Numbered from the stretch's first letter, positions 8,538-16,768 are shown. The stretch: 25,244 nucleotides of DNA from CAZFXZ01 sp964523165 (GCA_964523165.1 CAZFXZ010000009.1:1-25244), one strand, 5' to 3'. Numbers and translations: made by a program. The notes: a model not told the origin generated them from the letters alone.

Positions 8538-9639
8538 GAAGATAGATGTCGAGATGTTGTTTGGTGGCCGCCGACCAGTCATAACGCTTGATTTGTTCGA
8601 GGCCACGACAACGTAAATCAATTTGTCGTCCGGGGTTGTTTAATAATTTTTCCAAAACTTTGGCCATATCATCGGCCGACTGAGGTGAAAAGTATTCGGC
8701 CGCCGCACCACATATTTCTTTCAAACACGGGATGTCTGAACAAGCGACTGGACTGCCTTGAGCCATGGCTTCCAGCGGCGGCAAGCCAAAACCTTCATAT
8801 AAAGACGGAAAAACGTAAACACTGGCCTGACGATACAATATTGACAAATCACTATCCGGCACATAACCGGTAAAAATGATATCGGGACTAGACACTTGCT
8901 TTTTCAAGCGTTGCAAAAAATAATCCAGGCCACCGACGATGACAAAATTTCCCGACCACTTTTGACGCAAAAGTTCAAAGGCTTGGCAGGCGGTTTCAAG
9001 GTTCTTGTGCGGGTAACCATTACCAACATAAAGCAGGTATGGTCTAGTGATATTATAGCGTAAAAATATGGCCTTGTCATCGCCGTTTTGAGCCGTTGTT
9101 GACAGGCTGGTCAGGCCCTCATAAATAACCGTGATTTTGGAAGTCGAACCAGGATAAAAGTGGCTAATTTCTTGTTTGGTAAACTCAGAAACGGCAATAA
9201 TTTTTTGAGCGCGACGGATAGCCAAATAAGTCACCAATAAATAGCCACGTTTTTTAAGCCAAAACAACCATGGACCGAGACGACTAGCCCGCCGCGAATG
9301 ATGACGGCGCAAAAGTAGGTCATGAATAGTCAGGACAAACTTGCCACGATAAAAAATTGGCACGTTGAAGTGAGGAAAATGAACCAAACCTGGAGCAAGT
9401 TTTTTTAACAAACCGGGTAAAAATATTTGTTCGGCTAATGAATACCAACGCCAAGGAGCCAAAACTTTTTGAAAATTAGGAGTAGTTTTAAATTCATCAA
9501 AATTATCAGCTGACAACAAAACAATATATTGATTGTTATGATCAATTTGCTTTAAACCTTCGACGATTTGTTGGACATAGCGCCCCAAGCCTTTAGCGGT
9601 ACGCGGGCCGTAAAGACGAGCGTCAATGACGATTTTCAT
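8482..9639 (-). CDS. GT4-family glycosyltransferase (third in operon)
   Basis: This 385-residue GT-B fold enzyme has an N-terminal acceptor domain (MKIVIDARLYGPRTAKGLGRY) with the Gly-rich loop of the family. The C-terminal nucleotide-sugar domain begins near YLLYVGNGYPHKN and includes LYEGFGLPPLEAMAQGSPV, the E-x7-E motif of retaining GT4 enzymes. It probably adds a sugar from an NDP- or GDP-donor to a lipid-linked glycan on the cytoplasmic face. The first 17 bases overlap the 3' end of the preceding glycosyltransferase, and the tail overlaps the start of the DUF4012 gene. This supports a single transcript with coupled translation. Donor and linkage cannot be read from sequence. Confidence 0.9.
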   Translation of the reverse strand: MKIVIDARLYGPRTAKGLGRYVQQIVEGLKQIDHNNQYIVLLSADNFDEFKTTPNFQKVLAPWRWYSLAEQIFLPGLLKKLAPGLVHFPHFNVPIFYRGKFVLTIHDLLLRRHHSRRASRLGPWLFWLKKRGYLLVTYLAIRRAQKIIAVSEFTKQEISHFYPGSTSKITVIYEGLTSLSTTAQNGDDKAIFLRYNITRPYLLYVGNGYPHKNLETACQAFELLRQKWSGNFVIVGGLDYFLQRLKKQVSSPDIIFTGYVPDSDLSILYRQASVYVFPSLYEGFGLPPLEAMAQGSPVACSDIPCLKEICGAAAEYFSPQSADDMAKVLEKLLNNPGRQIDLRCRGLEQIKRYDWSAATKQHLDIYLHAHGQNKKITQSQNPPSS

Positions 9640-10738
9640 ATTGACGAAAAATATCTAAAAATTGCTCAGCTGTTTTGGACCAAGTAAAATTCGCGGCTCG
9701 TTGTTGGCCGGCAGCCATCAAACCTTCTCTAGCCGGAGATATGACCAAGCTCAAGGCGGCGGCGATTTGTTCAACATGATGTGGCTCGACCAGCAGAGCC
9801 GCGTCGTGACAAACCTCAGACGTGCCAAAACTGATGGCACTAATCACCGGGCAACCGCACGACATAGCCTCGAGCGGCGGGAAACCAAAACCTTCATAAA
9901 AAGATGGGTACAACAAAGCTTTGGCTCGTTGATAAAGGTAAGTTTTTTGACCTTGGCTGACATAGCCCAGCAATTTTATATCGGCCAAGTAAGGACTGGC
10001 CGCGATTTGAGCTTGCAAATCTTGGCTCAACCAACCGCTTCCGCCAGCCACGACCAAACCAATATTTTTACCCGATTGTTGACGAAAAATTTCATAGCCT
10101 TTGATCAAACCGCTCAAATTTTTACGTGGTTCACGGGTGGCCAATGACAAAAAAAATTCGTTGGGCAAGTCATTTAATACCTCAACCGAGGCCGCCGGTG
10201 GTAATCCGGGGTAGATGGTTGTGATTTTATCGTTTAAGCCCGGCAACACATCAGACAACTCCTGACGGCTATTAACTGAAACCGTAATAATTTTATCCGC
10301 AGCTAAAAACAATTTTTGCGGCGAAACTAAATAATGCCACAACCGTTGTCGCCAGTTGAAAAAAGTCTGATAGCGCCAATAGGACAGGTCGTGGGCCACG
10401 ACCATAAATTTAGTCTTGGTCGATAGCGAAAAAAATCCCAAGTTGGGGGCCAAAAAAATATCGCAACCACCCAGCAAGCGATCAAGTTTGGGCCAATGTA
10501 AAAATCGACAACTAAGATTTAAAAATTTGTTTGGCCAACGACTGACTGCCAATTTGACATTGTCATATTGAGCCCAGCGTTGTAAAACTTTTGGTTGGTC
10601 GTGCCAACCGTTATAAAACAAAATATAGGTATTGTGACGATCGACAGCCAATAACTCATCAAGTAAATAATATAAATACCAATTCACACCGCTCCAATTT
10701 TGATCAGCTAATATTCTGGTATCGAGACCAATAATCAT
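9623..10738 (-). CDS. GT4-family glycosyltransferase (second in operon)
   Basis: The 371-residue GT-B enzyme resembles its downstream neighbour in layout. It starts MIIGLDTRILADQNWSGVNW, has a central IITVSVNSRQEL segment typical of the interdomain region, and a C-terminal donor domain with FFLSLATREPRKNLSGLIKG and FYEGFGFPPLEAMSCGCPV (the E-x7-E motif). The start is an ATG three bases after the stop of the preceding glycosyltransferase, and the end overlaps the next gene by 17 bases. The two adjacent enzymes probably arose by duplication and add successive sugars to the same lipid-linked chain. That is inferred from adjacency and similarity; specificity is unknown. Confidence 0.9.
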   Translation of the reverse strand: MIIGLDTRILADQNWSGVNWYLYYLLDELLAVDRHNTYILFYNGWHDQPKVLQRWAQYDNVKLAVSRWPNKFLNLSCRFLHWPKLDRLLGGCDIFLAPNLGFFSLSTKTKFMVVAHDLSYWRYQTFFNWRQRLWHYLVSPQKLFLAADKIITVSVNSRQELSDVLPGLNDKITTIYPGLPPAASVEVLNDLPNEFFLSLATREPRKNLSGLIKGYEIFRQQSGKNIGLVVAGGSGWLSQDLQAQIAASPYLADIKLLGYVSQGQKTYLYQRAKALLYPSFYEGFGFPPLEAMSCGCPVISAISFGTSEVCHDAALLVEPHHVEQIAAALSLVISPAREGLMAAGQQRAANFTWSKTAEQFLDIFRQYENRH

Positions 10739-10741
10739 AAA

Positions 10742-11857
10742 CTAATTAACAAGCGGTTTGCGGCCTTTAAAACTTTGATATTTCTTTTCGATAAAATCAC
10801 TTAAGCGCTTTTCAAAAGCTTGGGTGCTAAACTGTTCGGCATGAGCGCGAATCTTTTTTTGATCATACTTGTCCGGTTTGAAACGAATGACGGCGTCGCC
10901 CAGACTTTCCCAAGTTTGTTCATCAAAAAATTCGCCGCTCAAGCCGGGAATAACGGTCTCGGTCGCTCCACCGACCGGATAAGCAATGACCGGCCGGCCC
11001 GAAGCCATGGCTTCAACCGCCGTAATGCCAAAATCTTCCTCCTGCGGGTTGATAAAGGCCAAACAATGAGCGTAAAGTTCGGCTTTCTTACTATCACTGA
11101 CTTTGCCCAAAAATTCGATGTGCGGCCGAGCCATTTTTTTTAATTTTTCTTCTTCCGGCCCATCACCAAAAATTTTCAACGGGATACCCAGCTTGTTAAA
11201 CGCTTGGACGACAATATCAAAACGCTTATAAGATACCAATCGCCCACCAGCCAAATAATAATGATTGACGCGTTCGGCCAAATAAAAATCTTCCACCTCA
11301 ACTGGCGGGTAAATCACTTCGCTGGGCGAGCGATAATATTTTTTAATCCGATCGGCCACGGTTTGTGAATTGGCGATAAAATGATCGACGCGGTCGGCCG
11401 CCAACCGATCCCATTTTCTCAACCGAGTCAGATATAGCGGGATAATTTTTTTTAACAAACGGTTAGTTTTTAATTCTCGGACATAACTATGCGTATCCGT
11501 CCACAAATATCGTGTCGGAGTATGACAATAACAGATATGTAAAGTCTTGGGATTGGTGATAACGCCTTTGGCCATGGCCGAAGCCGAAGAAATAACCAAA
11601 TCAAAATCATTAAGATCGTGATGTTCGGTCGCGGCGGGCATAAGTGGCAAATACCACTGATAATGCTTTAAGGCCAAGGGTAGATTTTGTAAAAATGATG
11701 GCCGAATATCTTTTTTGACAAAATCGTTACCCATTGTTTTATGGTCATACAACAATGTAAAAATTGGCGCGGCCGGAAACATGCCGTGTAAAACTTTTAA
11801 AACTCGTTCGGCACCGCCGTATTGGACGAGATGGTCGTGGACCAAAGCAACTTTCAT
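10742..11857 (-). CDS. GT4-family glycosyltransferase (first in operon)
   Basis: This 371-residue enzyme belongs to a different GT4 branch from the next two. It begins MKVALVHDHLVQYGGAERVL, with the GGAERV acceptor-side motif often seen in mannosyltransferase-like members. CYCHTPTRYLWTD and HFIANSQTVADRIKKYY follow, then a donor domain with YYLAGGRLVSYKRFDIVVQA and EEDFGITAVEAMASGRPVIA, the E-x7-E motif. It starts three bases after the stop of the polyprenyl glycosylphosphotransferase gene. As the first transferase behind the initiating enzyme, it may add the second sugar to the lipid-linked primer; this is inferred from gene order only. Mannose specificity is a family association, not shown by the sequence. 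Confidence 0.9.
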   Translation of the reverse strand: MKVALVHDHLVQYGGAERVLKVLHGMFPAAPIFTLLYDHKTMGNDFVKKDIRPSFLQNLPLALKHYQWYLPLMPAATEHHDLNDFDLVISSASAMAKGVITNPKTLHICYCHTPTRYLWTDTHSYVRELKTNRLLKKIIPLYLTRLRKWDRLAADRVDHFIANSQTVADRIKKYYRSPSEVIYPPVEVEDFYLAERVNHYYLAGGRLVSYKRFDIVVQAFNKLGIPLKIFGDGPEEEKLKKMARPHIEFLGKVSDSKKAELYAHCLAFINPQEEDFGITAVEAMASGRPVIAYPVGGATETVIPGLSGEFFDEQTWESLGDAVIRFKPDKYDQKKIRAHAEQFSTQAFEKRLSDFIEKKYQSFKGRKPLVN

Positions 11858-11860
11858 AGA

Positions 11861-13285
11861 TTAAACACGAGAGCGACGCGTGATGACTGCCCACGGCGTA
11901 CGAAGTAAAATCCAAACATCAAACAGCAAGCTCCAATTTTCGATATAGTAAGTGTCAAGTCGTACCTCATCATCAAAATTCAAATCCGAGCGGCCGGAAA
12001 TTTGCGCTAGACCGGTAATACCCGGCTTGATAGCCAAAACCGCTTTGTGTGAACGTTGATACTGAGCGACTTCACGTGGTTGATGCGGCCGAGGACCAAC
12101 TAAACTCATATTACCCAAAACAACATTCCACAATTGCGGCAATTCATCTAAACTACTACGCTCCAAAAATCTGCCAACTGTCGTACGTCGAGGATCGGAT
12201 AAAACTTTATAGACCGGACCTTGCCGGGCGTTGTTTTTGGCAATCAGATCTTGCTCCAGCTCCTCAGCCTGTTTGCCGCCATAACCGGGACCGGTGCAAT
12301 ATTCAATTTTCATCGAACGAAATTTGTAAGTCGTAAATTCGCCTTCTTTGGACATACGACGATTTTTGTAAATCACCGGTCCGCGAGAATCTATTTTAAT
12401 GGCCAGAGCGATAATTATCATGATCGGCAAAAGAACGATCGACAAAATCGCAGCGACTAGAAAGTCAAATATTCTTTTTAAAATTTTACCCCAACCGTCG
12501 AGTGGAGTTTTTTTTATTTCAATGATCGGCACGCCAGCCAATGTACCAATATCAATGTTGGTAGCTTTGGCTTGAAATAAATCGGGGGCGTATTTGAACG
12601 TGACATGATGTTCATCGCACCAATCAACCAAATCGAGCATCTGGATTTTGTCCAAATTTGGATCAGTAACGATGACTTCATCTAACTGTTTGGCGGATTT
12701 TAATTTTTCTAAAACTTTCTTGTCAGCGTCAACAAATTTGATGAAGCGTTCCACGACGCGCAAGCCCAACGCCGGATGAGCGGCGATGGCTCGCACGACA
12801 ATATCGGTCGTACCATTGAGACCAAAGATCGCCACTTGATTGACACCATAACCGACTGAATACAAAAATCTTTGCCAAGCTCGGATAAAAGCCCGACCAA
12901 ACGTCACTGTCACGATACTTAATAACCAAACAGCCAAAATAATAAACCGCGAAGAAAATAATTCTTCCTTCAAAAAGAAAATCAAAACTATCAGAGTTAA
13001 AGTCGCCGTCGAGCAAGCTAAAAAGATTCGCGAAAATTCACTCAAAAATTTACGAGAAGCTTTGGTCCGATATAGGCCAGAAAATGCGAAAATCGCCACC
13101 CAACCCAAAGCCATACTAAAAACAATGCTGGCGTATTGATCAAAAGGCAAGGCGTATACGACCGGCCGGACATCCGTCAAAAATGATTTGAAACGAAAAA
13201 AATAGGCCAAAATACCAGCCAAAACCACGGTTAAATAATCAACCGGCAATAATAAGGCGGTAAATGTTAAGTCAGATTTTTTCAT
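11861..13285 (-). CDS. Polyprenyl glycosylphosphotransferase (glycan-initiating enzyme)
   Basis: The 474-residue enzyme is of the WbaP/WcaJ type. It transfers a sugar-1-phosphate to undecaprenyl phosphate and so starts surface glycan synthesis. The N-terminal half has several membrane helices (about residues 10-30, 52-71, 86-105 and 113-130) and a Rossmann-like domain (about 148-245). The catalytic half (about 268-474) has a membrane-dipping helix (LVAAILSIVLLPIMIIIALA), then KNRRMSKEG, YKFRSM, SSLDELPQLWNVVLGNMSLV, GPRPHQP and KPGITGLAQISGR, all hallmark motifs. It is the first gene of a six-gene operon behind a clear sigma70-type promoter. Which sugar is transferred cannot be determined here. 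Confidence 0.94.
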   Translation of the reverse strand: MKKSDLTFTALLLPVDYLTVVLAGILAYFFRFKSFLTDVRPVVYALPFDQYASIVFSMALGWVAIFAFSGLYRTKASRKFLSEFSRIFLACSTATLTLIVLIFFLKEELFSSRFIILAVWLLSIVTVTFGRAFIRAWQRFLYSVGYGVNQVAIFGLNGTTDIVVRAIAAHPALGLRVVERFIKFVDADKKVLEKLKSAKQLDEVIVTDPNLDKIQMLDLVDWCDEHHVTFKYAPDLFQAKATNIDIGTLAGVPIIEIKKTPLDGWGKILKRIFDFLVAAILSIVLLPIMIIIALAIKIDSRGPVIYKNRRMSKEGEFTTYKFRSMKIEYCTGPGYGGKQAEELEQDLIAKNNARQGPVYKVLSDPRRTTVGRFLERSSLDELPQLWNVVLGNMSLVGPRPHQPREVAQYQRSHKAVLAIKPGITGLAQISGRSDLNFDDEVRLDTYYIENWSLLFDVWILLRTPWAVITRRSRV

Positions 13286-13299
13286 AGTTTAATGTCTCT

Positions 13300-13328
13300 A
13301 TTTTATTGAAAAATTAGCATAAAGTCAA
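13300..13328 (-). promoter_or_regulatory. Sigma70-type promoter of the glycan operon
   Basis: On the minus strand TTGACT (13328-13323) is followed after 17 bases by TAAAAT (13305-13300). A start near 13293 would leave a leader of about eight bases before the ATG at 13285. The match in sequence and spacing is good. It lies back to back with the rnpB promoter. Confidence 0.65.
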
Positions 13329-13334
13329 AGACTT
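13322..13334. repeat. Inverted repeat between divergent promoters
   Basis: AAGTC-AAA-GACTT is a perfect 5-bp inverted repeat. It covers the -35 box of the glycan-operon promoter and lies just upstream of the rnpB -35 box. It could be an operator half-site pair or chance; there is no regulator gene next to it. Confidence 0.35.
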
Positions 13335-13338
13335 AGCA

Positions 13339-13367
13339 TTGACAAAATAAGCTATAAGATGTATGAT
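13339..13367 (+). promoter_or_regulatory. Consensus promoter of the RNase P RNA gene
   Basis: TTGACA (13339-13344), a 17-base spacer and TATGAT (13362-13367). The predicted start, seven bases after the -10 box, is 13374. That is exactly where the P1 helix of the RNase P RNA begins, so promoter and RNA models support each other. Confidence 0.85.
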
Positions 13368-13373
13368 CGACAA

Positions 13374-13774
13374 GCTGAAGTTGGGCAAATTGACCGCTCT
13401 GTACGTAAGTACGGAGAGGAAAGTCCGAACACTCAGTCTGTCACAAGACTGCCAAAGAGAGTCGCTAACGGCGACCGTCCGCCTAGGCTGAAAAGCGGCG
13501 GCGAGATAGGGAAAGTGCCACAGAGACAATACTATCCCCCTACGCTAAAGCTTCGGGGGAGAAAGGTGAAAAGAGAAGGGAGGTATTTGATCAGCTGTCA
13601 AATGCTACTCTTCTTCCTCTCGAGTGATCGAGAGTGTATGGTAAACCCTCTCTAGTGCAAGAGTAAATGCCTCCCGCCCCGCGGGAGATGGTTGCTCGCT
13701 TGAGGCGGTTAGCAATAATCGTCCCAGATAGATGGTCATTAAAACAAAATTCGGCTTACTCGCCGGACTTCAGC
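13374..13774 (+). ncRNA. rnpB: RNase P RNA (catalytic RNA of ribonuclease P)
   Basis: This RNA removes 5' leaders from tRNA precursors. Conserved blocks are visible in order: GAGGAAAGTCCGAAC (13414-13428, CR I), CACAGAGACA further in, GGTAAACCC near 13640, a GCAAGAGTAAATG stretch (13657-13669, CR IV), and AGATAGATGGTCATTA with TTCGGCTTACTCGCC near the 3' end (CR V). The ends pair: GCTGAAGT at 13374-13381 is the exact complement of ACTTCAGC at 13767-13774, forming P1. Length is about 400 nt, normal for a bacterial RNA. The helix in the P15 position (CTCCCGC-CCC-GCGGGAG, 13671-13687) has a three-base CCC loop and lacks the GGU that usually binds the tRNA CCA end. Open frames across this stretch are spurious. 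Confidence 0.96.
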
Positions 13775-13777
13775 ACC

Positions 13778-13807
13778 AAAAAACCGATCAAGACGATCGG
13801 CTTTTTT
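13778..13807. terminator. Bidirectional rho-independent terminator between rnpB and trpS
   Basis: CCGATC (13784-13789) pairs with GATCGG (13795-13800) around a 5-base loop. A run of A precedes the stem and a run of T follows it. It sits between the 3' end of rnpB and the stop of the convergent trpS, so it can end both transcripts. Confidence 0.8.
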
Positions 13808-13817
13808 GTTTAACGTT

Positions 13818-14807
13818 TTACGAAAGTAGACCGACCTTTTTTCTGACTTCACGCATCGTCTCAATTGAAATTTCGGTCGCCACTCGACTACCAGCTACTA
13901 TGATCTCATCTATGGCCTTACTGTTTTTCTCTAAGGCTAGATATTTTTTTCTAAAATCAGCAAAGTGATGGGCAATGTCGACGGCTAGTTGTTTTTTTAG
14001 ATCGCCAAAGCGAAGAGCTTTTTTCTTTTTTTGCTCAGCAAAAAGTTTGATCGTCGCGGGCGAAGAAAAATTATCTAAAAGCGTCAAAAGGTTTTGCCCG
14101 CCGGCTGAAGCACCGTCACCAGTATCCGACACGGCACGGGATAATTTCTTGGCAATAGTTTTGGCATCATCCGTGATAAAAATACAGTGACTTTCCCCCA
14201 AACTTTTGGACATCTTTTTTTGTGGTTCAAGCAAACTCATGATTTTTGGAGTCGCGGTCAATAACGGCTTAATGTCGGCAAAGGTTTGACCAAAACGATT
14301 ATTAAACAATTTGACGATTTTATTGGTCAGCTCCAGATGCTGAATTTGATCTTGGCCCACCGGTACAAAATCAGCTCGATACAACAAGATATCAGCGGCT
14401 TGCAAAACCGGATAATCAAACAGACCAATGTTGATATTTTTTTCTTGACGAGCTGATTTGTCTTTGAATTGCGTCATGCGGGACAACTCACCCATCGGCG
14501 TCAAAGTATTAAAAATCCAACCTAATTCGGTATGACCAGGCACCAAAGATTGGACAAAAATTGTCGACTTTTGGGGGTCCAAACCAGCCGCTAAATAACT
14601 AGCCACGATCTGACGTGTCTTGTCGGTCAACGACTTTTGGTCATAACTTTGCGTCATGGCATGTAAATCGGCGACAAAAAAGTAACAATCATATTTGCCA
14701 CTATTTTGTAGCTCGACAAAGTTTTTTAGCGAACCCAAATAATTGCCAATGTGCAACGCGCCACTGGGCTGAATACCGGACAAAACTATAGGTTTAGACT
14801 TAGCCAT
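13818..14807 (-). CDS. trpS: Tryptophanyl-tRNA synthetase
   Basis: The 329-residue class I synthetase charges tRNA-Trp. The frame is open to 14825, but the ATG at 14807 (MAKSKPIVLSGIQPSG) is preferred: it gives the normal family N-terminus and lies seven bases from a TATAAT box. Visible motifs are GIQPSGALHIGNYLG (HIGH-like signature), a central GLFDYPVLQAADILLY segment, VPVGQDQIQHLE, and the PQKKMSKSLG loop (KMSKS). The C-terminus is a usual helical anticodon-binding part. It lies directly downstream of the RNase J gene on the same strand, and the shared terminator at 13778-13807 follows it. Length is normal for a bacterial TrpRS. Confidence 0.96.
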   Translation of the reverse strand: MAKSKPIVLSGIQPSGALHIGNYLGSLKNFVELQNSGKYDCYFFVADLHAMTQSYDQKSLTDKTRQIVASYLAAGLDPQKSTIFVQSLVPGHTELGWIFNTLTPMGELSRMTQFKDKSARQEKNINIGLFDYPVLQAADILLYRADFVPVGQDQIQHLELTNKIVKLFNNRFGQTFADIKPLLTATPKIMSLLEPQKKMSKSLGESHCIFITDDAKTIAKKLSRAVSDTGDGASAGGQNLLTLLDNFSSPATIKLFAEQKKKKALRFGDLKKQLAVDIAHHFADFRKKYLALEKNSKAIDEIIVAGSRVATEISIETMREVRKKVGLLS

Positions 14808-14813
14808 ATAGTC

Positions 14814-14842
14814 ATTATAGCACAATTAAACTTCGATCAAGA
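14814..14842 (-). promoter_or_regulatory. Extended -10 promoter of trpS, apparently leaderless
   Basis: The minus strand reads TGCTATAAT, an extended -10 element whose TATAAT is at 14819-14814. A weak -35 candidate lies at 14842-14835 inside the 3' end of the RNase J gene. The expected start, about seven bases downstream, coincides with the A of the ATG at 14807, so the mRNA may lack a leader. Confidence 0.55.
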
Positions 14843-16670
14843 CGGGGATGACCATCGGCCGACGATTGGTCTTTTTCCACAAAAAGTCGCCGACATCATT
14901 ACGGATCTTATTGCGCAAATAATTTTCTTGAGCCGGGCCTTTACTGCCAGATTCTTTGAGGATTTGTTTGACTTTGCCGCGCGTATCTTCGACCAGTTGT
15001 TTATTTTCCTTCATGTAGATAAAACCACGTGAAATAATGTCGGGATTTTGGACCAATTGACCGGTCTTTTTGCGAATCGTGGCGATGACGACAAGCATGC
15101 CGTCTTCACCCATCATTTTACGGTCGCGCAAGACAACGTCAGAAATATCCCCCACACCCAAACCGTCGACAAAAACATACTCGGCCGAAACTTTTTCGGA
15201 CGTGGCGCGAGCTTTGTGATTAGTCACTTCGCCAACTTGGCCATTGTCCAAAACCACTACTCGGTCGGCCGACAAACCTTTACTGATTGCCAACTTGGCC
15301 GCTTCTTTCAACATGTAGTGATAGGCATAAACCGGAAAGAAATAATCCGGACGAATTTGTTCCAACATAAAAGCTATATCGTCGCGATTGCCATGACCGG
15401 AAACGTGGATATCCATGATTTCGCCATGGATAACGTTGTCGCATTGACGATACAAACCATCTTTGAGTGTCTGAATCGTCCGTTCGTTGCCCGGGATGAT
15501 AGAAGATGAGAAAACTATCGTATCGGTCTTGCGTACTTTGATAAAACGATGCGAACCGGCGATAATCCGAGACAAAACGGCGTTGGACTCACCTTGAGCA
15601 CCGGTGGCGATGATCACCAATTTATTATCAGGCACGCTATCGATCTGGTCGATTTTTATTAAGGTGCCTTTGCGGGCTTTGATATAACCAAATTTTTTGG
15701 CTAGCTCGACGTTGACCTTCATACTAAAACCATCTAGCGCGACTTTTTTGCCAAACTTTTCTGCCGTTTCGATAATCCAACCGATACGTTCAATCTGTGA
15801 GGCAAAAGTCCCAATCAACAAACGACTGGGGGCGTTCTTAATCAGCTCGGTCAAGTTTTTTTCCATATCTTGCGATGAAGCGCTGGGTCGGACGTCAGTC
15901 GCACCCAAACTTTCTAACATCAAGATCGTCGGCCGTTTAGGCAATTTACGTAAAAAAGTATAATCAATAACCGGCTGACCCTTGGCGTCTTTTTCTAGCG
16001 TCCAGTCACCGGGGTGAATGATTGTGCCGGCGGGCGTTTCAATGATGACACCGACAGCATCCATGACTGAGTGCTCGACTTGAAAAAATTTGATCGTAAA
16101 AGGACCAAAGCGCAAAACATCTTTCAGCCCTTTGATTTCTATGGTTTTTAAGTTTTTTGAAGTGTTGGGCTTGTAATCTTCTTGACGATGTTTGACCATC
16201 GCCAAAGTCAAAGGTCGACCGGCGATGATCGGGTAATTTAATTTTTCCAAGACAAACGGCGCCGCGCCAATATGATCAAGGTGTCCATGAGAAAATAATA
16301 CGGCTCGGACATTTTTTTCTTTACCTTTTAAGTAATTTAAATCCGGAATAATGTAATCGATACCCGGCATGTTTTCTTCGGGAAACTGTAAACCGGCGTC
16401 GAGCATGATAATACTGTCTTCATATTCAAAAAGCGTACAGTTGCGACCAACTTCTTCCTGACCACCCAAGGGGATGATCCGCAATTTACTGCGTGAATTA
16501 CGTTCTGCACTAACTAAAGCCCGTTCCGCCAAATTGAAAGTTCGTTTGGGCTTGGTAGTGTCGGGGTTAGACGGCACGGCTAAACTAGGGTTGAGTCGTG
16601 GTGAAAAACGTCGTGAGATATTAGGCATCCGACGTTTACTAGATCTTTGGGTTTGTTTTCCTGACATCAT
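14826..16670 (-). CDS. rnj: Ribonuclease J family metallo-beta-lactamase RNase
   Basis: RNase J is a zinc-dependent 5'-to-3' exonuclease and endonuclease for mRNA turnover and rRNA maturation. The protein has 614 residues, against about 555 in Bacillus. The difference is a basic, Ser/Arg/Pro-rich N-terminal extension of about 60 residues before the start of the fold (LRIIPLGGQEEVGRNCTLFE). The metal site is visible as SHGHLDHIGA (about residues 127-136), followed by the EHSVMDAVGV and IIHPGDW elements. The beta-CASP domain includes ATGAQGESNAVLSRI and the HVSGHGNRDD motif. The RNase J C-terminal domain ends RRPMVIPVLIEV. The start is one of two adjacent ATGs at 16670 and 16667. trpS follows with its own promoter. 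Confidence 0.94.
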   Translation of the reverse strand: MMSGKQTQRSSKRRMPNISRRFSPRLNPSLAVPSNPDTTKPKRTFNLAERALVSAERNSRSKLRIIPLGGQEEVGRNCTLFEYEDSIIMLDAGLQFPEENMPGIDYIIPDLNYLKGKEKNVRAVLFSHGHLDHIGAAPFVLEKLNYPIIAGRPLTLAMVKHRQEDYKPNTSKNLKTIEIKGLKDVLRFGPFTIKFFQVEHSVMDAVGVIIETPAGTIIHPGDWTLEKDAKGQPVIDYTFLRKLPKRPTILMLESLGATDVRPSASSQDMEKNLTELIKNAPSRLLIGTFASQIERIGWIIETAEKFGKKVALDGFSMKVNVELAKKFGYIKARKGTLIKIDQIDSVPDNKLVIIATGAQGESNAVLSRIIAGSHRFIKVRKTDTIVFSSSIIPGNERTIQTLKDGLYRQCDNVIHGEIMDIHVSGHGNRDDIAFMLEQIRPDYFFPVYAYHYMLKEAAKLAISKGLSADRVVVLDNGQVGEVTNHKARATSEKVSAEYVFVDGLGVGDISDVVLRDRKMMGEDGMLVVIATIRKKTGQLVQNPDIISRGFIYMKENKQLVEDTRGKVKQILKESGSKGPAQENYLRNKIRNDVGDFLWKKTNRRPMVIPVLIEV

Positions 16671-16734
16671 AAAGTTTACTGATAAATAAAATGAGAAAAA
16701 TAAAATTAAAATTTGGTGCCTTGGGGGAGACTCG

Positions 16735-16756
16735 CCAGCTCGTCAAAGCGAGCTGG
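16735..16756. repeat. Inverted repeat beside the gap inside tRNA-Leu
   Basis: CCAGCTCG (16735-16742) and CGAGCTGG (16749-16756) form a perfect 8-bp stem with loop TCAAAG. It occupies the place where the tRNA T-stem should be, 12 bases from the N run. It may be a contig-end artefact or a real insertion. Confidence 0.6.
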
Positions 16757-16768
16757 TCCGCTCACGGC

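Noticed and set aside
9662..10147. A 161-residue plus-strand frame opposite the second glycosyltransferase
   Set aside because: It is a shadow of the glycosyltransferase coding strand without family features.
13359..13655. Open frames on both strands across 13314-13655
   Set aside because: They lie over the RNase P RNA, whose conserved blocks and pairing ends explain the sequence; the frames have no protein features.
15048..15509. A 153-residue plus-strand frame opposite RNase J
   Set aside because: It is a mirror of the RNase J gene with low-complexity composition and no supporting signals.
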